From Glandiceps talaboti (taxonomy: Eukaryota; Hemichordata; Enteropneusta; Spengelidae): a stretch of 64,000 bases of DNA. A program made the position numbers and the translations under genes. Location: contig NC_135565.1 of assembly GCF_964340395.1 (NCBI RefSeq), positions 16,382,209-16,446,208 of the forward strand, in the 5' to 3' direction. Shown piece after piece: positions 1-15,710 of the stretch. Numbering within the stretch: position 1 is the first letter of the stretch; every line of letters starts with the position of its first letter. Under the pieces are notes generated by a model. That model saw only the letters and a program-made list of their open reading frames with translations, was not told where the DNA came from and made no database searches.

Positions 1-1290
1 CGCCTTACATTCATACTCATTTGACGGAACGAAAGTTATTCAAAAGTGAAATGTTAAGAATTATTTTCACGCTTTAAAAAAAATGATAGAATCAGAATCG
101 TAGTTAGCTATCGTGGTGATAGTAATACTTACGAGAGTGTGTGAACAACTCCTACGGCTGACAGGTGACCGTAAAGTGAATAAGTTGACGAAGATAGCGT
201 GAAAAAATGTATTGCATTGGTTAATTATTGATTTGGTATCAAGTTAATATACAAAATTATAATATCAACCAATAAAAGATGTATACTGGGTCATAAGGTC
301 ATTTCAGGGTAACAACACGGGTTCATATTGACGCGCCTCATTAAAAGAATGTTAGAGAGAATGCAGTCTAATTTTGCTCCAAATATGTCCCTTATATGCG
401 ATACAATATGATAAATAGAGCTTTTATTTCCTATATTGACGTTTCCCTATTTAACTGTAAGTTATCATGTACATCTACAACATTCTTTGTTCCTAAGTAA
501 TGTGACGAGGAACATATGATCTCTTTTCCAATTTTAAATAATTCAAAGCATAATATATCGACACCCTCCGTGCAAGCATGAATAAATCATAATACGCGAA
601 TATATATGATGTGTTCACAACTAATGTCATCTAGAACACGGAAACGTGCTATCTTATATATTATGTAGCATGTGACACATACGGTATTTGCACAAATTGA
701 TTAAAGTCATATTAACAAATCATTGGCCTTCGTTCTATTGCTATGATATATGGCAACTTGGTTTTGTACAACGTAATTGCTAAGTTTGTGAAATAACCAG
801 ATGCTAGAACTATGTATAGTACACTTACCGCCATATTCACGTGCGACTATAGGACTTTTAATCTGCAGTAACTGTAACTTTGTTTGGAACTGTTTTCGTA
901 AGATATAATGGCTTATTTTACTCGTAATATTGTTAACCGTTATGCATGGAATCCCCTTGTGAATATGCACTTTAGTGCAGCAGCACATATAGTGTATGGT
1001 GCAATATATCTAATCAAATTTATTTTGGGGTTCGCACCCTTAAATCAGCGCCCCCAACGAATCACGATTTCAATTAACAATGTGAATTCTAGTTATATTT
1101 GAAATGCAGACTGTTTTCTTGCTGACTTAAATATACTCTTGTGGTGCGAATTTCATGTCCCTGTGAAAGTTTATTGACCTTTCGATCGAAGTAGGACATA
1201 ATGTAGCCAAAATATGGAATTTACTAAAATTATGAATATGTCATCTGTAACAATATCACATCATATTTCATATACATACACACATTCGAT
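1..1290. other. Intergenic stretch, nothing recognised
   Basis: AT-rich. Overlapping opposite-strand frames at 707-1102 have no recognisable content. Confidence 0.5.
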
Positions 1291-1294
1291 TCGT

Positions 1295-1341
1295 TTCAAT
1301 TCAATTCAATTCAATTCAATTCAATTCAATTCATTTCAATT
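1295..1341. repeat. TTCAA pentanucleotide microsatellite
   Basis: About nine units of AATTC/TTCAA. Confidence 0.95.
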
Positions 1342-1345
1342 AAAA

Positions 1346-3430
1346 ATCACTATTTTCTGCATGTAAAATCGCAGAACATCATATCCTGGGTCTACTGCAG
1401 ATATTGCAGGAATTTAATTTATCGGTTTCGACACTGCATGAGAAAGGTGAACAAGTTAAGTATGAGCAAAGATATTTTGTAACCGAGACCGTGGTGTTTT
1501 TCGTTTTATTTTAGTAACTAAGAAATTGTGTAATGCCATTTTCGTCGCATATGTCATCAAGTTTCCTAGCCAGAGCTCTGCCAGTTGGTAGATATTACAC
1601 ATGAGCAGTAGTTGGACGAAGGATTGATCAATATGAAACACAAGCGACACCATGAATTGGGGGTACTCTCAAACTTTTTCAGAAGGGGATTAGAATTCTA
1701 ATCCCAAATTCTAAACATCGACCTGTACAAAATCCGAAAACAGCCCCATTGTTAGGGATTTCCATAATCACCCAGTCAATTACAGTTGTTCAGATGCTGT
1801 GAAGGTGTTTCTAAAGCATGAAGACGTTTCCCTTGTTATCAACCCCATTATTAAGGAATTTTTAAATGACAAGTCGACATATTTGGGCGGTACATACCCG
1901 TACACCTTTCCATGGGAGTACCCCCCCCCCCCGGGTTCTATAAAGCAGGCTGATAAGAAAATAAGATGTTAATTAGGTTATGTAATGTATGTCAAGATAA
2001 TAATGTCATGGCAACAAAGATAAGCAGTAATTAGACATTAGCTTTGCTACACACATTACACCGAAATGTATCGTATAATTGCTGCTTAATAGGAAATAAT
2101 GTATATCCAACACAAGGGTACTTTGGCAGGTGAACATTGCTATAGAAAGTCAGATTGATGACGTCATTTGGGAAATTTAAACCTCGAAGGAAAGACAATT
2201 TTAATTACGTTTTGATTACAGACAAACTATTGGGAAGGACATTTTATAATTTTCACTTTCAATCATGTTAAGTCTCTCGCCATTTTGGCGGTAATCACAT
2301 TCAATCAGTGAATAGATATATTTCCTTTATAAGACATATTTAGTGGAGCATGATGGGTAATTAAAAGTTGTTCAGCGAAATAATTTTCTTTATAATCTTC
2401 AGTGACAGGCATACTATACAGGAAATATTAAGCCCCCCCCCCCCCTATTTTGTAACTTCTTCAAAAAGTACATTTAAAACAAGCAAATTGACGTGAATCA
2501 ATATATAAATAACATTTTTACAATCACAGTCTAAAATCAAGTTCAGACGAGATAAAAATTTACTAAAATAATGATACTTTTATTAAATTATGTTGGCGGG
2601 AAAGTGATCGGAGGTGAAGAGATAAATTGTTGTTTTGTGCATTGATCGTATGATAACTTAGCTTAAAATATGAGTCTTTCGCATCATTAAGGCAATGCTT
2701 GAATATAGTATCAGTTGCTCACAGAAGGAGCAAATACGACATGATTCCTTGGAGGTTGTTTCTTAATTAATAGTTCATATTAATGATCGTTCACAGTCGA
2801 CCCTAACAGGGCTTGTCATTTCCTCTGTATTTCCCTTTTGCTGAAGCAAGTTCTTACCTATTACACACTGACTCATTGGTTTCAATAACACAATTTCTAT
2901 AAAATGAGACATGCATAGGAGTTCATGATCAAAGAAATCTTTTGGTATTTTTAACACAGTAGCTAGTAAATGATTAATGCTGAGAATGAACGACTTCTTC
3001 ACACGTACCAGCGACCTAATAACCCTGCTTCCTAATTAGCATAAATGAATAAGTAGTTTGAAAATTCCACACTAAATTCAGTTATGTAAATGGTATAGTT
3101 TATCAGGAAATATCCATGTATTACAAGATCATAAAACATACATAGTTTGTAGTTTTACAGGCTGAGTTCATGGTTTCACACTTACCCCTTAAAGGTTTAT
3201 GGGTAAGAACTATATTAAATGAAAGATCTTGAAATATCAGCAATTAAGGACTCGATCAAAATTGCAAACGATAAGCGATAAAAAGTCATGGATTTCGACA
3301 ATATACCTCTGTTTGGATATTGCAAGTTTCAGTGCGTTGACAGTGAAATGAAAATAGATGTCTAGTATGGAAAGAAGATAAATGAAATGTAGATAAATAA
3401 TAAGTGTGTGTGCATAGGGTAAAGATAACG
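1346..3430. other. Intergenic stretch, nothing recognised
   Basis: It contains C homopolymers at 1921-1932 and 2433-2445. No gene-like frame. Confidence 0.5.
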
Positions 3431-3431
3431 A

Positions 3432-4052
3432 ACATGAATAATTAATGAGCTGCTATCTACATGTACTCTGGGTCCATTTATGTGTACACACGTCAGATCA
3501 GAGGGACGATCGATATGCAAATCAAACACAGTCTTCATGCAAGCGTGCACCATTGCCTACTCCGATATGTGTTTGTGACTACTCTAACCATAATGTGAGT
3601 GGTATTGTTTACTTGTGACCGTCACACACACAGGACTTTTGAAATCGGAACAAAGTTTCATTTCCGTTATTTGAAATGCTAACACGACAACGGAATGTGT
3701 TGACACACTGTTCCTGAATGTATGGGTAACACGTTTCGTCCTAGACACAAATATTGGCATTAACTTGACTTAATTGATGTGGTCGCCACGTAGTTTGTCA
3801 CGTTGAAAGTGTTACCTAATGACTTGGTGGAATATGGAAGACAAAAATCAATTTCGCACACACACAAAAAACCCCACACAATTTAAGACTAAATAAAGAC
3901 TTTATATGTCCTTCATTTACAAACTTAATAAAATGACATGATTTAGATTTAGAGGTTGTTAGTCATTTCTATGATGGACGAATTACACGTCAATGCTTGA
4001 TGTGTCAATCATTACGTAACAAAGCAGATTAATGAATCACTGTTCGACGTCA

Positions 4053-4095
<43 letters not shown>

Positions 4096-4252
4096 TCTCT
4101 CTCTCTCTCTCTCTTCATGAAATAATTAATATCTTGCTATCTATATGTTGTCTGGGTCCATTTATGTGTGCACACGTCAGATCAGACGGACGATCGATAT
4201 GCAAATCAAACACATTCTTCATGCATAGCGAGAAAAACGTACACCATTGCCT
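3432..4252. repeat. Direct duplication of ~130 bp (3432-3558 and 4116-4252)
   Basis: GCTATCTA(C/T)ATGT, CTGGGTCCATTTATGTGT, CACACGTCAGATCAGA, GGACGATCGATATGCAAATC and CACCATTGCCT occur in both, about 690 bp apart and about 90% alike by eye. Each has an ATTAAT motif at its left edge. Confidence 0.9.
4050..4114. repeat. (CA)n-(CT)n microsatellite
   Basis: CA to about 4093, then CT to 4114. Confidence 0.95.
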
Positions 4253-4253
4253 T

Positions 4254-4682
<429 letters not shown>

Positions 4683-4765
4683 GTTCGAACAAAAGTATGC
4701 GTTTGATACCCTGCTTGTTCTCAGTCACGATAATTTGTGTCAAAGTCAATGTTCAATATCAGTTA

Positions 4766-4922
4766 AAACGTTCCAAATCGCCATAATGTTTTCATAAAAT
4801 ATATTTGAGGAGGTATAATTCTATTACTCAATTCTTCAGTTAGTCGACTCGTAGTGACAAGGCCCCTTAGGTCACTCGTATTTCCCTTGGCTGAACGAAG
4901 AAAAAAATTGGGTAATAATATC
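4766..4922 (+). mobile_element. Foldback-type dispersed element copy (right part)
   Basis: AACGTTCCAAATCGCCATAA, TATTTGAGGAGGTATAATTC, GACTCGTAGTGACAAGGCCC, CTTAGGTCACTCGTATTTCC and TTGGCTGAACGAAGAAAAA match the family consensus closely. Confidence 0.75.
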
Positions 4923-4924
4923 CA

Positions 4925-6180
4925 ACTGTTATCTGACAGTTGTTTGCTAGTAGAAGATTGGTACCTAAGTGGAATGATGCATTATGTGATTGCGTTGTTC
5001 CACATACTAAAACACGTTGAAGCATGAGACTTGTAGAATTCTCACCAGGTATCCAAATATGGTATCGACCTGACTATGATGTAATAATTTGGATACCAAA
5101 AAAATCGGAAAGCTTATTTACCCTTTAAAGGTACCTACTCAAGTACCTCTAATATAACACGCTGTATCGAAAATGATTTTGCTCATAAGTAAATTTCAGT
5201 GTGAATTATGATTGGCATATTGTACAGAGACCAGCTGATAATAGGGTTTGAGTTAAATGCTGTGCCATTTTACGTTGCTATTTATATAAAAAGATGTGCT
5301 GAAATCTCAAAACGTTGTAGCTAATTATTGATAACATATATGACTATTGGGAAAGGAAAGGGTGTAACGCTCGCAGTGTCGGCAAGGTTTTGTGTCTCTG
5401 TCTCTCATTTTCCTCTTTTGTGGAATAATTGCAGTCAGAAAGCCATCAACAGATACAATTAGTCTTATGATTATGATTACGATATTGCTTATTAAAGAGT
5501 TAATGTAGAAATCACACCACTCCTCTTTTCATTTTATTTAACAATACGTATCCTATATTTGCATACGTCAGAAATCAATGATTTCAATTTTTTTTACGTT
5601 GACTTTATTTTGTTACTTCGATCTTTGACTCTGTTTCGAATCCTTCTCAGACGTTACAGCAAATAGATGTTATGTGTGCAATTTCTTCACCTGAATTCAA
5701 AGGGTATTATTCAGTGTTCAGAATTCAGGATCAATACGCCCTTTGTAACCATCCATGCAATTTTAGATGAAATTTAATCGGCCCTTGGCAATCAGTTTGG
5801 GTGCAGCTACGGTGTTTGAAATCCAACAAAAGAGATATACCCAACTATTGAATTTATATTTTTTCTGTGAGGTTGGCGGATATTTCAGCATCTTAGACTT
5901 GTTATGGATTTTGCACTATGAGTGCAAAGTTTCAGGTGACACAGTTGCTAATGCTGGTTAATAGGCAGATAATTCAAAGCTTAGAGTTTCACGACCAATT
6001 TTTCATTCAGGAAATATTCAAAATCCCAATTTATCATCAAATCTTGCCAAATAGCAGGTTTAGGAGGCAAAACAATCCTGTCGGCTAACGTCTTTAAAGT
6101 TTACTATCCGGATTTAGTGAAGGTCATTGAGAAAACAGACAACCAATACTTTGTACTAAATGTGTTTAGTCCAGAAGACG
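4925..6180. other. Intergenic stretch, nothing recognised
   Basis: It contains a perfect 11-bp inverted repeat, GGTATCCAAAT (5048-5058) and ATTTGGATACC (5087-5097), with a 28-base loop. Otherwise nothing was seen. Confidence 0.5.
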
Positions 6181-6261
6181 ACTTACTTACTCAGGCGAAA
6201 TGTTACTTGCATTTTGTGCATAGTAATACATACATGGAATTTAACGATTACGTCACCACTC

Positions 6262-6415
6262 AAGTCATATGAATGTCGGTCTTTCAACTGCCAACCATTG
6301 TTCGCTCTACACCCAGTATTGAGAGTTTCAAGTCAAGACTCAAGACATACCTTTGCGAGAGAGTGATTTGTGACTATATTATAATAAAGCGTCAGTTAGC
6401 CTCGCTTTACGGATA
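6262..6415 (+). mobile_element. Short non-LTR retrotransposon 3' remnant
   Basis: The translation MSVFQLPTIVRSTPSIESFK, then SRLKTYLCERV, resembles the L-P-x-x-(I/V)-R-x-x-P-S-(I/L)-x-x-F-K-x-x-L-K-T-x-L end found in many LINE reverse transcriptase ORFs. It is followed after ~60 bp by a TCATA tail. Only about 30 residues match, so the call is tentative. The frame stays open only because the tail lacks stops. Confidence 0.5.
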
Positions 6416-6560
6416 CATTATCATATCATATCGTATCATATCATATCATATCATATCATATCATATCATATCATATCATATCATATCATGTCATATCACA
6501 TGTCATAATATACCATGATTGTCATACTATATCATATGTCATATCATATCATATCATAAA
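6416..6560. repeat. TCATA pentanucleotide microsatellite
   Basis: About 14 near-perfect TCATA units followed by degenerate ones, directly 3' of the LINE-like remnant. Confidence 0.95.
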
Positions 6561-6599
6561 AAATCAAATCATGCATACATGATTACGTCCTCAAATCAT

Positions 6600-7960
6600 G
6601 TATATATGATTACGTCGTAAAATTGTGTACACATCACTGATTAAATCATCATATCATGTATGAATTACTATTAGTACATCATAAAATCAAGTGTTATGGT
6701 TTTATAGAGTAAATATCACAATTTAATTGCTTTAAAACCAGTCATTTCCACAGAAATGTTGTAGCTACATTTTGAAAAATAGATTGTCCTTGTGACCACT
6801 TTAAAGCTAAGATATTGACAACATTTCATTAGATATAGCCAGTTTGATAGCCCCCAGTCCAAAATCTTAATCCCATGTGTCAGACGATCACAGTATCAAA
6901 ATTGGCTCAACTTATTTTGGCGGCAAAATTTTCGGTATCTAAAATGCTCACACTTTGGAGGATCGCCAACCAAATAACTGTGATAGCATATCTTGTATTT
7001 CCTACCAAGAAAGACTGATGAAAAGTTTATTTGAGTGAGACGACATCGCGCTGATAAGCTGTTCATATCAACTGAACGGCCTGTGGCATGTGACGTCACG
7101 ATTACATTTCCTGCTCTTACCCTGCTATCGGTGAATGTTTCTTTAGTGCTCAATGCAATAAAGTCAACTTTGACCCCATTGGTTCCTTTGTTCCAAAGAA
7201 TGGCAATCAAATAACAATGCTTATTTCTAGGCTTTGTTCTGGGACCGGGTTTTTGTACATTATTGTCGTCAGCTCGACATAACATATCAATAAAAATGCA
7301 CTAATTTATCAAAGTTTGATTAGTTTTTTATGTCAGTATCAGATTGCTATTAGAAATCTTTGCTTGCAGCGGTCATTCTGTATCTAATATCAACGCCGGG
7401 GCATTTTCAGACGTGATATTGCCAACAATAGTATGACGTAGTTCATTTTTTAAATGAACCGAGGAAACCAATTGTCAATTTTCGATCGGTATACTAAAGT
7501 AAACTCAACTCATGTCGGCACAAACAACCATAAGCTATTTTCGCGGTGAAAATTAATCAAAAAATTCGTGTAAACGTGTTCGATCCCAAAATGCATTTAC
7601 TGTATGCGAGATATCAGTTATATTCAAGTAATTCCTAGGTATTCACCCACTAACTGTTTTCTTCTCTACCATTTAGAATTTAATACAAAATACAGGTACA
7701 GACCAGGAATATTGGCATGAAAAGATAAAATTCATCTGGAACTGTTTGTTACATGTAAATGTGCAACCATAATCAAAGCTGGTCATTTGCGGTCATTGTT
7801 TTACCACCAAATACAGTAACAACCCAACAAATCTCAATCAAACGTGAAGATTTATGTAACTTCCCATTATATAAAATACCATGGCAACAAATATTGTGAA
7901 CTAAAATTCCACATAATTTGGTATATCATAACATAGTATGTGTATCAATAATATCCTAAG
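6600..7960. other. Stretch with one unassigned 129-codon open frame
   Basis: The minus-strand frame 7285-6896 is the longest non-repetitive frame outside the gene. It includes KPGPRTKPRNKHCYLIAILW and FLGRKYKICYHSYLVGDPPK. I recognise no family, and chance is quite possible. Nothing else was seen. Confidence 0.25.
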
Positions 7961-7961
7961 C

Positions 7962-8034
7962 TAGTAAAATTTTGGGATGTGAGTAAAATTTTGGGATGCG
8001 AGTAAAATGTTGGGATGCGAGTGAAATTTGGGGG
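7962..8034. repeat. Short tandem repeat, ~19-bp unit, 4 copies
   Basis: AGTAAAATTTTGGGATGTG and near-identical units are repeated head to tail. Confidence 0.9.
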
Positions 8035-8039
8035 ATTAT

Positions 8040-9130
8040 ATTTCTAAATTGTGAGGTAAATTTGCCGTCTTTTTATGTTAGTGAAACCTGTAATCCGATT
8101 TCCAATTCATACAATTAAAATCTAATATACAATTCTTAATGACCCGTGTTGAATTTCAGATTAACAAAACTGAGCTCCGAAAAACGACAACCGCTATATA
8201 ATGAAAAACCTGATATTAATTCCATTAATACTAAAAAAATCCTGATATTACAGTAATTAATATATTTTTCAATGACAGATATTTGATATTAGTGTCAGTT
8301 CTACCAGAGTCATAACAGACAAAAACAATTCTGATTAAATACACAAAGATCGAGTAGACGAGACACGCAAAGGTCAAAGGTCGTTAGACTACCTTTCAAA
8401 ATGACGTGTAATCTGTTTTTAATTCGTCAATGCTTTTTCAACATTCATCTCTTCATTCCAACAAAAGAGCATAATAAGTTCTGTGAGATTACATGCTTAC
8501 TTAGACATTTTGTAATCAACTAAAACATGGGTTAACGCTTTACACTGTGAGTACAATAACTGTGGGGTAGAAGAGCTTACAGTAAATTTAATATAAAAGT
8601 ATGAATGGGGGATTAAGTATTGCCTAGAGGGTTTATACCTTGATTACATGACGAAAAGGAGAGTTAATCTGCTGAGTAAAGCTGGCCTTCCCAATCCAAA
8701 TCTACTGACCTGTCTGAATGAATATGCAGAGTGACAGAAGGGGCTGATTTGAGACGTCGGTGAAATCGAATTCATGTTCGTAGAAAATAAAATGATGAAC
8801 GGATAGTGGCTGCTAATGGTAATGATGAGAACAAGTATATTGTCAACACTCTACGGCTTGACATGTCAACGTGTACGAGAATCGAAACTTGTTTCTCTTG
8901 TACTCTAAATTAAACTTAATCATAATAATAAATAATAATAATTATTATTAATGTTATTATTATTTTCATAGTTATTATCATCCTGATATCAAATATTCTT
9001 CGTAAACCTGTCTTTCTTTTACACTTAATACTAGGTTTCCATAGTAACATCTGGGACAAACGAAACGTGAAAGTCAGCATGTTTGATATTTGATTAAAAA
9101 AAAACGGGAGTGTGTTTTTGTAAGAAGACA
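8040..9130. other. Intergenic stretch, nothing recognised
   Basis: An ATA/ATT trinucleotide patch lies at about 8921-8965; otherwise nothing was seen. Confidence 0.5.
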
Positions 9131-9131
9131 T

Positions 9132-9186
9132 TTGCGAGCGAGCGAGCGAGCGAGCGAGCAAGAGACAGACAGAGACAGACAGACAG
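9132..9186. repeat. GAGC and ACAG tetranucleotide microsatellites
   Basis: GAGC repeated six times, then AGACAG/ACAG units. Confidence 0.9.
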
Positions 9187-9435
9187 GGAACTGAGAAGTA
9201 TTGATTTAGAAACATTGAAAACAAACATTAAACATATGTATTATCCAGGCAGGCACACACTCACATTAATTGTTCATAGGAGATTCACACAAACTAGATA
9301 GGTATCTTGAACAATTCAACACACATGGATTTATCTTCGAGATGAGACGAGATGTTGTCATTGTAAATGTAATCCCATTTGTCGATTAGACGTTTACATA
9401 TGACTTAATGTGAAGCGAATGATACGCTTGGGTGT

Positions 9436-9870
9436 GGTGTAGGGTGGTGTGATGTGATGTGATGTGATGTGATGGGATGTGATGTGATGTGATGTGATGT
9501 GATGTGAAATGAAGTGAAGTGAAGAACAGTCGACGTGAAATATCGTGAGTGACGTGACACGACGTGAATGTGATGTGATGTCAATGATGTGATGTGATGT
9601 GATGGGATGTGATTTAATGTTATGTGTTGTGATGTGATGTGATGTGATGTGATGTGATATGATATGTGATGTGATATGTGATGCGATGTGGTATGTGATG
9701 TGATATGATGTGATGTGATGTGATGTGATGTGATGTGATGTGATGTGAGATGTGATGTGATGTGATGTGATGTGATGTGATGTGATTTAATGTGATGTGA
9801 TATGTGATGGGATGGGATGTGGTGTGAAGTGAAGTGACGTAGACGTGAAATGTCGTGACGTGACGTGAAG
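9436..9870. repeat. GTGAT pentanucleotide microsatellite, ~430 bp
   Basis: Mostly GTGAT, with diverged patches (GTGAA, GTGAC, GTGATAT). The 160-codon minus-strand frame of S, H, I and T is the repeat read in a frame without stops. Confidence 0.97.
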
Positions 9871-10154
9871 TGACATGATGTGATCATATCTGTGTATTTC
9901 TGTATACTTATTCATACAGGTTTTAGAATAGGCAATGTATGAATAAACTGAAGTGACCTGGGTCTAGCCATACCAAATTAATGTAAACTTAAAAACCCTA
10001 AGTAAAATAGTTGAACCGAACTGAACTAAGCTGCTCCAAATAGTTCCAAGTCGAGCCGAATCAAACCGAAATAAACTAAACCAAAAGAAGACCAGCAGAT
10101 GATAGAATAAACTCATCTCAGCTACATGGTGAAATTAAGGCAATGTGATAGCCT

Positions 10155-10435
10155 TGCTAACTATAATGAAACCAATGTTAACCATAAATAACTATTGCTA
10201 ACCATAACTAAACTACTGTTAACCTTACATAAACTTTGCTAACCATAACTAAACCAATGCTAACGATAAATAAGCTTTGTCAACCATAACGAATTAATGC
10301 TAGCAAAAATACTTTGCTAACCATAACTAAACCAGTGCTACCTAAAAATAACCTTTGCTAATCATAAGTAATTTCAACTCAACTTTATTTCACTAAACTA
10401 GACTAGACTAGACTAGACTAGACTAGACTAGACTA
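10155..10435. repeat. Degenerate GCTAACCATAACTAAACCA tandem array and adjacent GACTA pentanucleotide array
   Basis: GCTAACCATAA(C/A)TAA(A)(C/T)(C/T) words alternate with TTTGCTAACC words over 10155-10375, with a unit of about 40 bp. GACTA repeats eight times at 10395-10434. Confidence 0.85.
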
Positions 10436-10439
10436 CATA

Positions 10440-12066
<1,627 letters not shown>

Positions 12067-12069
12067 GGT

Positions 12070-15000
12070 GAGTATATAGACTGAATATATGATAACAGTT
12101 AGGAGATCATAAGGAGACGGTATTCGGAGTCAGGCAGACAGAAAGTGAGAGGAGCGAGTAGAGACAAAAATGGACTGATCGTGAGAGTAGGTAAACTAAA
12201 CAATACAGAAATATTACATTTCAATTTACGGTGGATAAGGTTACATTTCTCGTCATATAATACATATTAATCTGTGGGCTGCACGTAAATTCTTCGGAAA
12301 AATATTCAATTTACGATTTTATTCTCTGTTCGTGTTTTTGAATATCTATGAATGATGAATAATATTGTATCATGTTCAGACCGTCTACTCTGGTAACAGT
12401 ATCATCTTCAAAAACATTTATCAACTTATATTCACTTTGAAACCGAATGTTATCTGCCACACAGTTGACGTAATTTGAGTTAAAGTACTGTTGTCAAGTG
12501 TTATCTCTCTCTCCGTGAGTTCAGCGCGTCATCCACTTGACGACCAAATGAAAACTCCAAACGCTCCACTGATAATGCATGCACATCGTGTCTTGCATAG
12601 CGAGTTACGGACCCGTTATTCGGGTATCTGATCATGGAAACATTCTGTGAAAACCACCAAAGGCTTGATTGCATGACGATGAAGCAAGGGAATACAGGTA
12701 ACAACTTCACAACATATACAGATAACTAGTTAGTTCAATGTCCTTGTCGGTAAATATGGTCAGATGACAAAGAAACCCTGAATAAAAGTTATACATTTTT
12801 TACAACAAATATCGAACCGTCTGGATAAAGTCACGTGGTACACCAGACAGACAGACAGACAGAAGCAATCTCGATTTGTCCAGATTAATGAACTGTACCA
12901 TGGACGTAGCGGAACGTCAAATGACAGCTGTTCACGTTATTTAAGGACGAATCGGTACCGAGATTACTTCTAGTGACATTACAGTAATACTCTTAGACTT
13001 GTCGTTCGTTTTTTAACCTCGACATAAGTGTCAATCATTGATTTAAGGTAGAGTACGCCTGCCTCAAGGACGAGTTTCACTGACAAGCAAACTTCTTAAA
13101 ATCTCTCTGAACTTTGTCAAATGATGCTTGTTTTCTCTTGATGTTAATTGACTGTATTGTTGACTGTTCTTGTATCGATTGAAAGCAAACGTTTAAGGGT
13201 TTAATTACCGATGCATATATAGTACATCAAAGTATATTGATTGAATAAAGTTGAAAACTTTTTTTAAAAGGAAAAAGCTACATACACTCCATTTGATGTT
13301 TATGGAAGCAATCAAAGATGTAAAGAGCGCCATTTTACATTAATTTAAAATTATATAATTATTTTTATATCAAAATGATAGCGTCCATAACGTTGGCATT
13401 GGCTTCAGCTGAAGTCTGTCTACAAAAATACGTGGAGGCCCTAATACACACAAAAAAAGTGTTTTTTTGATGATTGCTTTTGTTCTATATTGAAATATCC
13501 GATACGGAACGATTTAAAAAAAACAACCACCACAACCTTTATTTCATAGCCTCGTTGTGAATATTTTGCCATCGATTCTAGTACCTCAACTCAGATTTGG
13601 TTTTAAGGTAGAATGTGCCTTGGAAACAACTTTCATTGAAAATCCAAGTTTCTTCAGTTCTTTTTCAAAATTTGCCATGTGAAAACTTCTTCCGGGTCCT
13701 TTTGAAATGATAAATTTGGGGTTCGCCGTTTTTTTTCAAGGAAATCGTCAAGCTTTTAATTTCTTATCCCATTGAACTAGTATTCGGCGGCCATATTTGA
13801 TTCTAAAGTAACTACATTTAATATCATTTTGACCCATATTTCAAAAATTGTAATTGTACAGTGACCCCCACATTTTTAAATTGATTTTAACAGAGAATGC
13901 GTTTTAGTTTTCGTCAACAAAGTAACAACAACAGTTTAAGGATGTAGAGTTTATTTCTGAGGTGTATTTTTTAAGTTAATAAGTGTGTATTTTGTAATTA
14001 CAGTTTGCACACTAAGTTTAGTCGGAATTGAGGCCACAGTTAAATACAGTGTCACAGTAAACACACATATGGAAAGTGAGTGCGTACTTTACCGACTAAT
14101 GTAATAGGTATATGATAATTAACTTAGTAGAGTGTCTCAAATGATCTAAATCGGTGACCATGTGTAGTAAACGTAATATCTCCGAGGAATGTAGTTGAAA
14201 AAGTTATGAGCCGTAGTTCTTATTTCCCAGTACGTGTGGGAACAGTAATGCATGTTATTAGAATGTTTCAGGGAACACCAATATATCTTGAACTGAGGTA
14301 TGACAGATGTCGTGGATAGATAGACAGGGAGCGTATTTTACTATTTTACAAGCGTGATGTCTACCTGAAATGTTATCGTCGATCTGGACTATTAGTTTTA
14401 ACCTAGTTGAGATCAAGCTCTGGATCTGCCATCGTGTAACAAAGCTAGGAACAATCGTGATAACACCTATTTACCTACAGCACGATTGCCAATTTTTCAA
14501 TTATCTAGTACCCAAGCTAGGTCAAACCTAGGACTAATCGCGAACACCTAGTAACACGTGTACGATAATCTCGACCATTTATATTAAATACAATGTTAGT
14601 GACAATCTCAACAAGCTTCGTTATCCGTTATGAACAAACTTCATTGTATGGTTAGAAAAGCAAAGATGGAACCAATTCAGATCAGCTAGTTACAGATAGG
14701 CATGGAGCAAAGACCAATTTCGGACACACTCATAACATCATTACTAATAAGGTTATTTGCTTCCAAAGATTATCTTCTTCCAAAATTACGTCCACTCCTG
14801 TCTATTTTGTCTAAAGCAATAGATAGTTATCCTAGTTAGAGCTAGGAATTATATAAAACATACAGACAAAACCAATTTTGCATACTTCATTACAAATTTT
14901 ACCCAAAACTGAGCATATGCAAAGATACTATAGAACCAACTCTCACAGCACAGTACCTGAACGTCGATCACTATCAGTTATCTGGGCAAAACATTCTGAT

Positions 15001-15285
15001 AAAATTCTAAAGGGGGAGGGGGTCTCGAGTGTCTTATGCATACCAGAAGTACCGATCTCAGAGGTAAAAACTTCACGTATCGTATGTATGTTCAAGAATT
15101 TATGATATAGAACCATTAATATTGATGTAGTAACAGTGTTTGCATTATTCAGTAACTCTACTGTGGAATGTACTTCTTATCTCGGAAAGTGATTATAGTG
15201 TATAAAACTTATATTTTTATTCATGACTCGTCTGGAAGAAAATTATTTAGAAAAATCTTGAATCAATGAACTTCGATCGGTAAAA
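12070..15285. other. Intergenic stretch, ~3.2 kb, no supported gene
   Basis: AT-rich, with a short ACAG run at 12844-12864. Frames at 12710-12501 and 14878-15105 are not recognisable. The part 14400-14600 has several CTAGG words but no clear array. Confidence 0.45.
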
Positions 15286-15289
15286 GAAT

Positions 15290-15710
15290 GAAGTTCCCTT
15301 GAGACCTTCCCACGCTCTTAAAGTCATATCTGCTTCCGGTCGGATGGCTACAAATTGTTTGCTATTGTTCAGCTCAGGATCGATAACGTCATGTTTGATA
15401 TTTACATATGCAAATGATGTGAACTTTTAGTTCGTGGAAATGACGTGTGTCAAAATGCTTGAATCACTGAATTATTACAAGAAAAACATGTGAGGGAGAA
15501 GTTTTGACATCGTCAAATTATAATCAATGGTCTCTGACAGGAAGACAGTATTAATTCTCTTGAGGCTTACAACATTCTGACGTAGTCACTCACTTTGTCT
15601 GTTCAGACGGTTGCTAATTGAGCGATACCAGGTTGATGACGTCATATTTTATGAGTATTTATGCAAATGAGATGATTTTTGACGTTTATGATTCACCCTG
15701 TAATAGTTTA
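15290..15710. repeat. Two diverged ~260-bp direct repeats
   Basis: CCCTTGAGACCTT, GTCTGCTTCC-type words, GACGTCATGTTT-like and ATTTACATATGCAAATGATG at 15297-15430 correspond to CTCTTGAGGCTT, TGTTCAGACGGTTGCTAATT, GATGACGTCATATTTT and ATTTATGCAAATGAGATGA at 15558-15690. Both keep an ATGCAAAT octamer. Confidence 0.65.

Noticed and set aside
6896-7285. 129-codon frame taken as a gene
   Set aside because: No recognisable domain, no splice-linked neighbours; kept only as an unassigned frame.
9405-9887. 160-codon minus-strand open frame rich in S, H, I and T
   Set aside because: It is the GTGAT pentanucleotide array read in a frame without stops; it has no protein-like composition.
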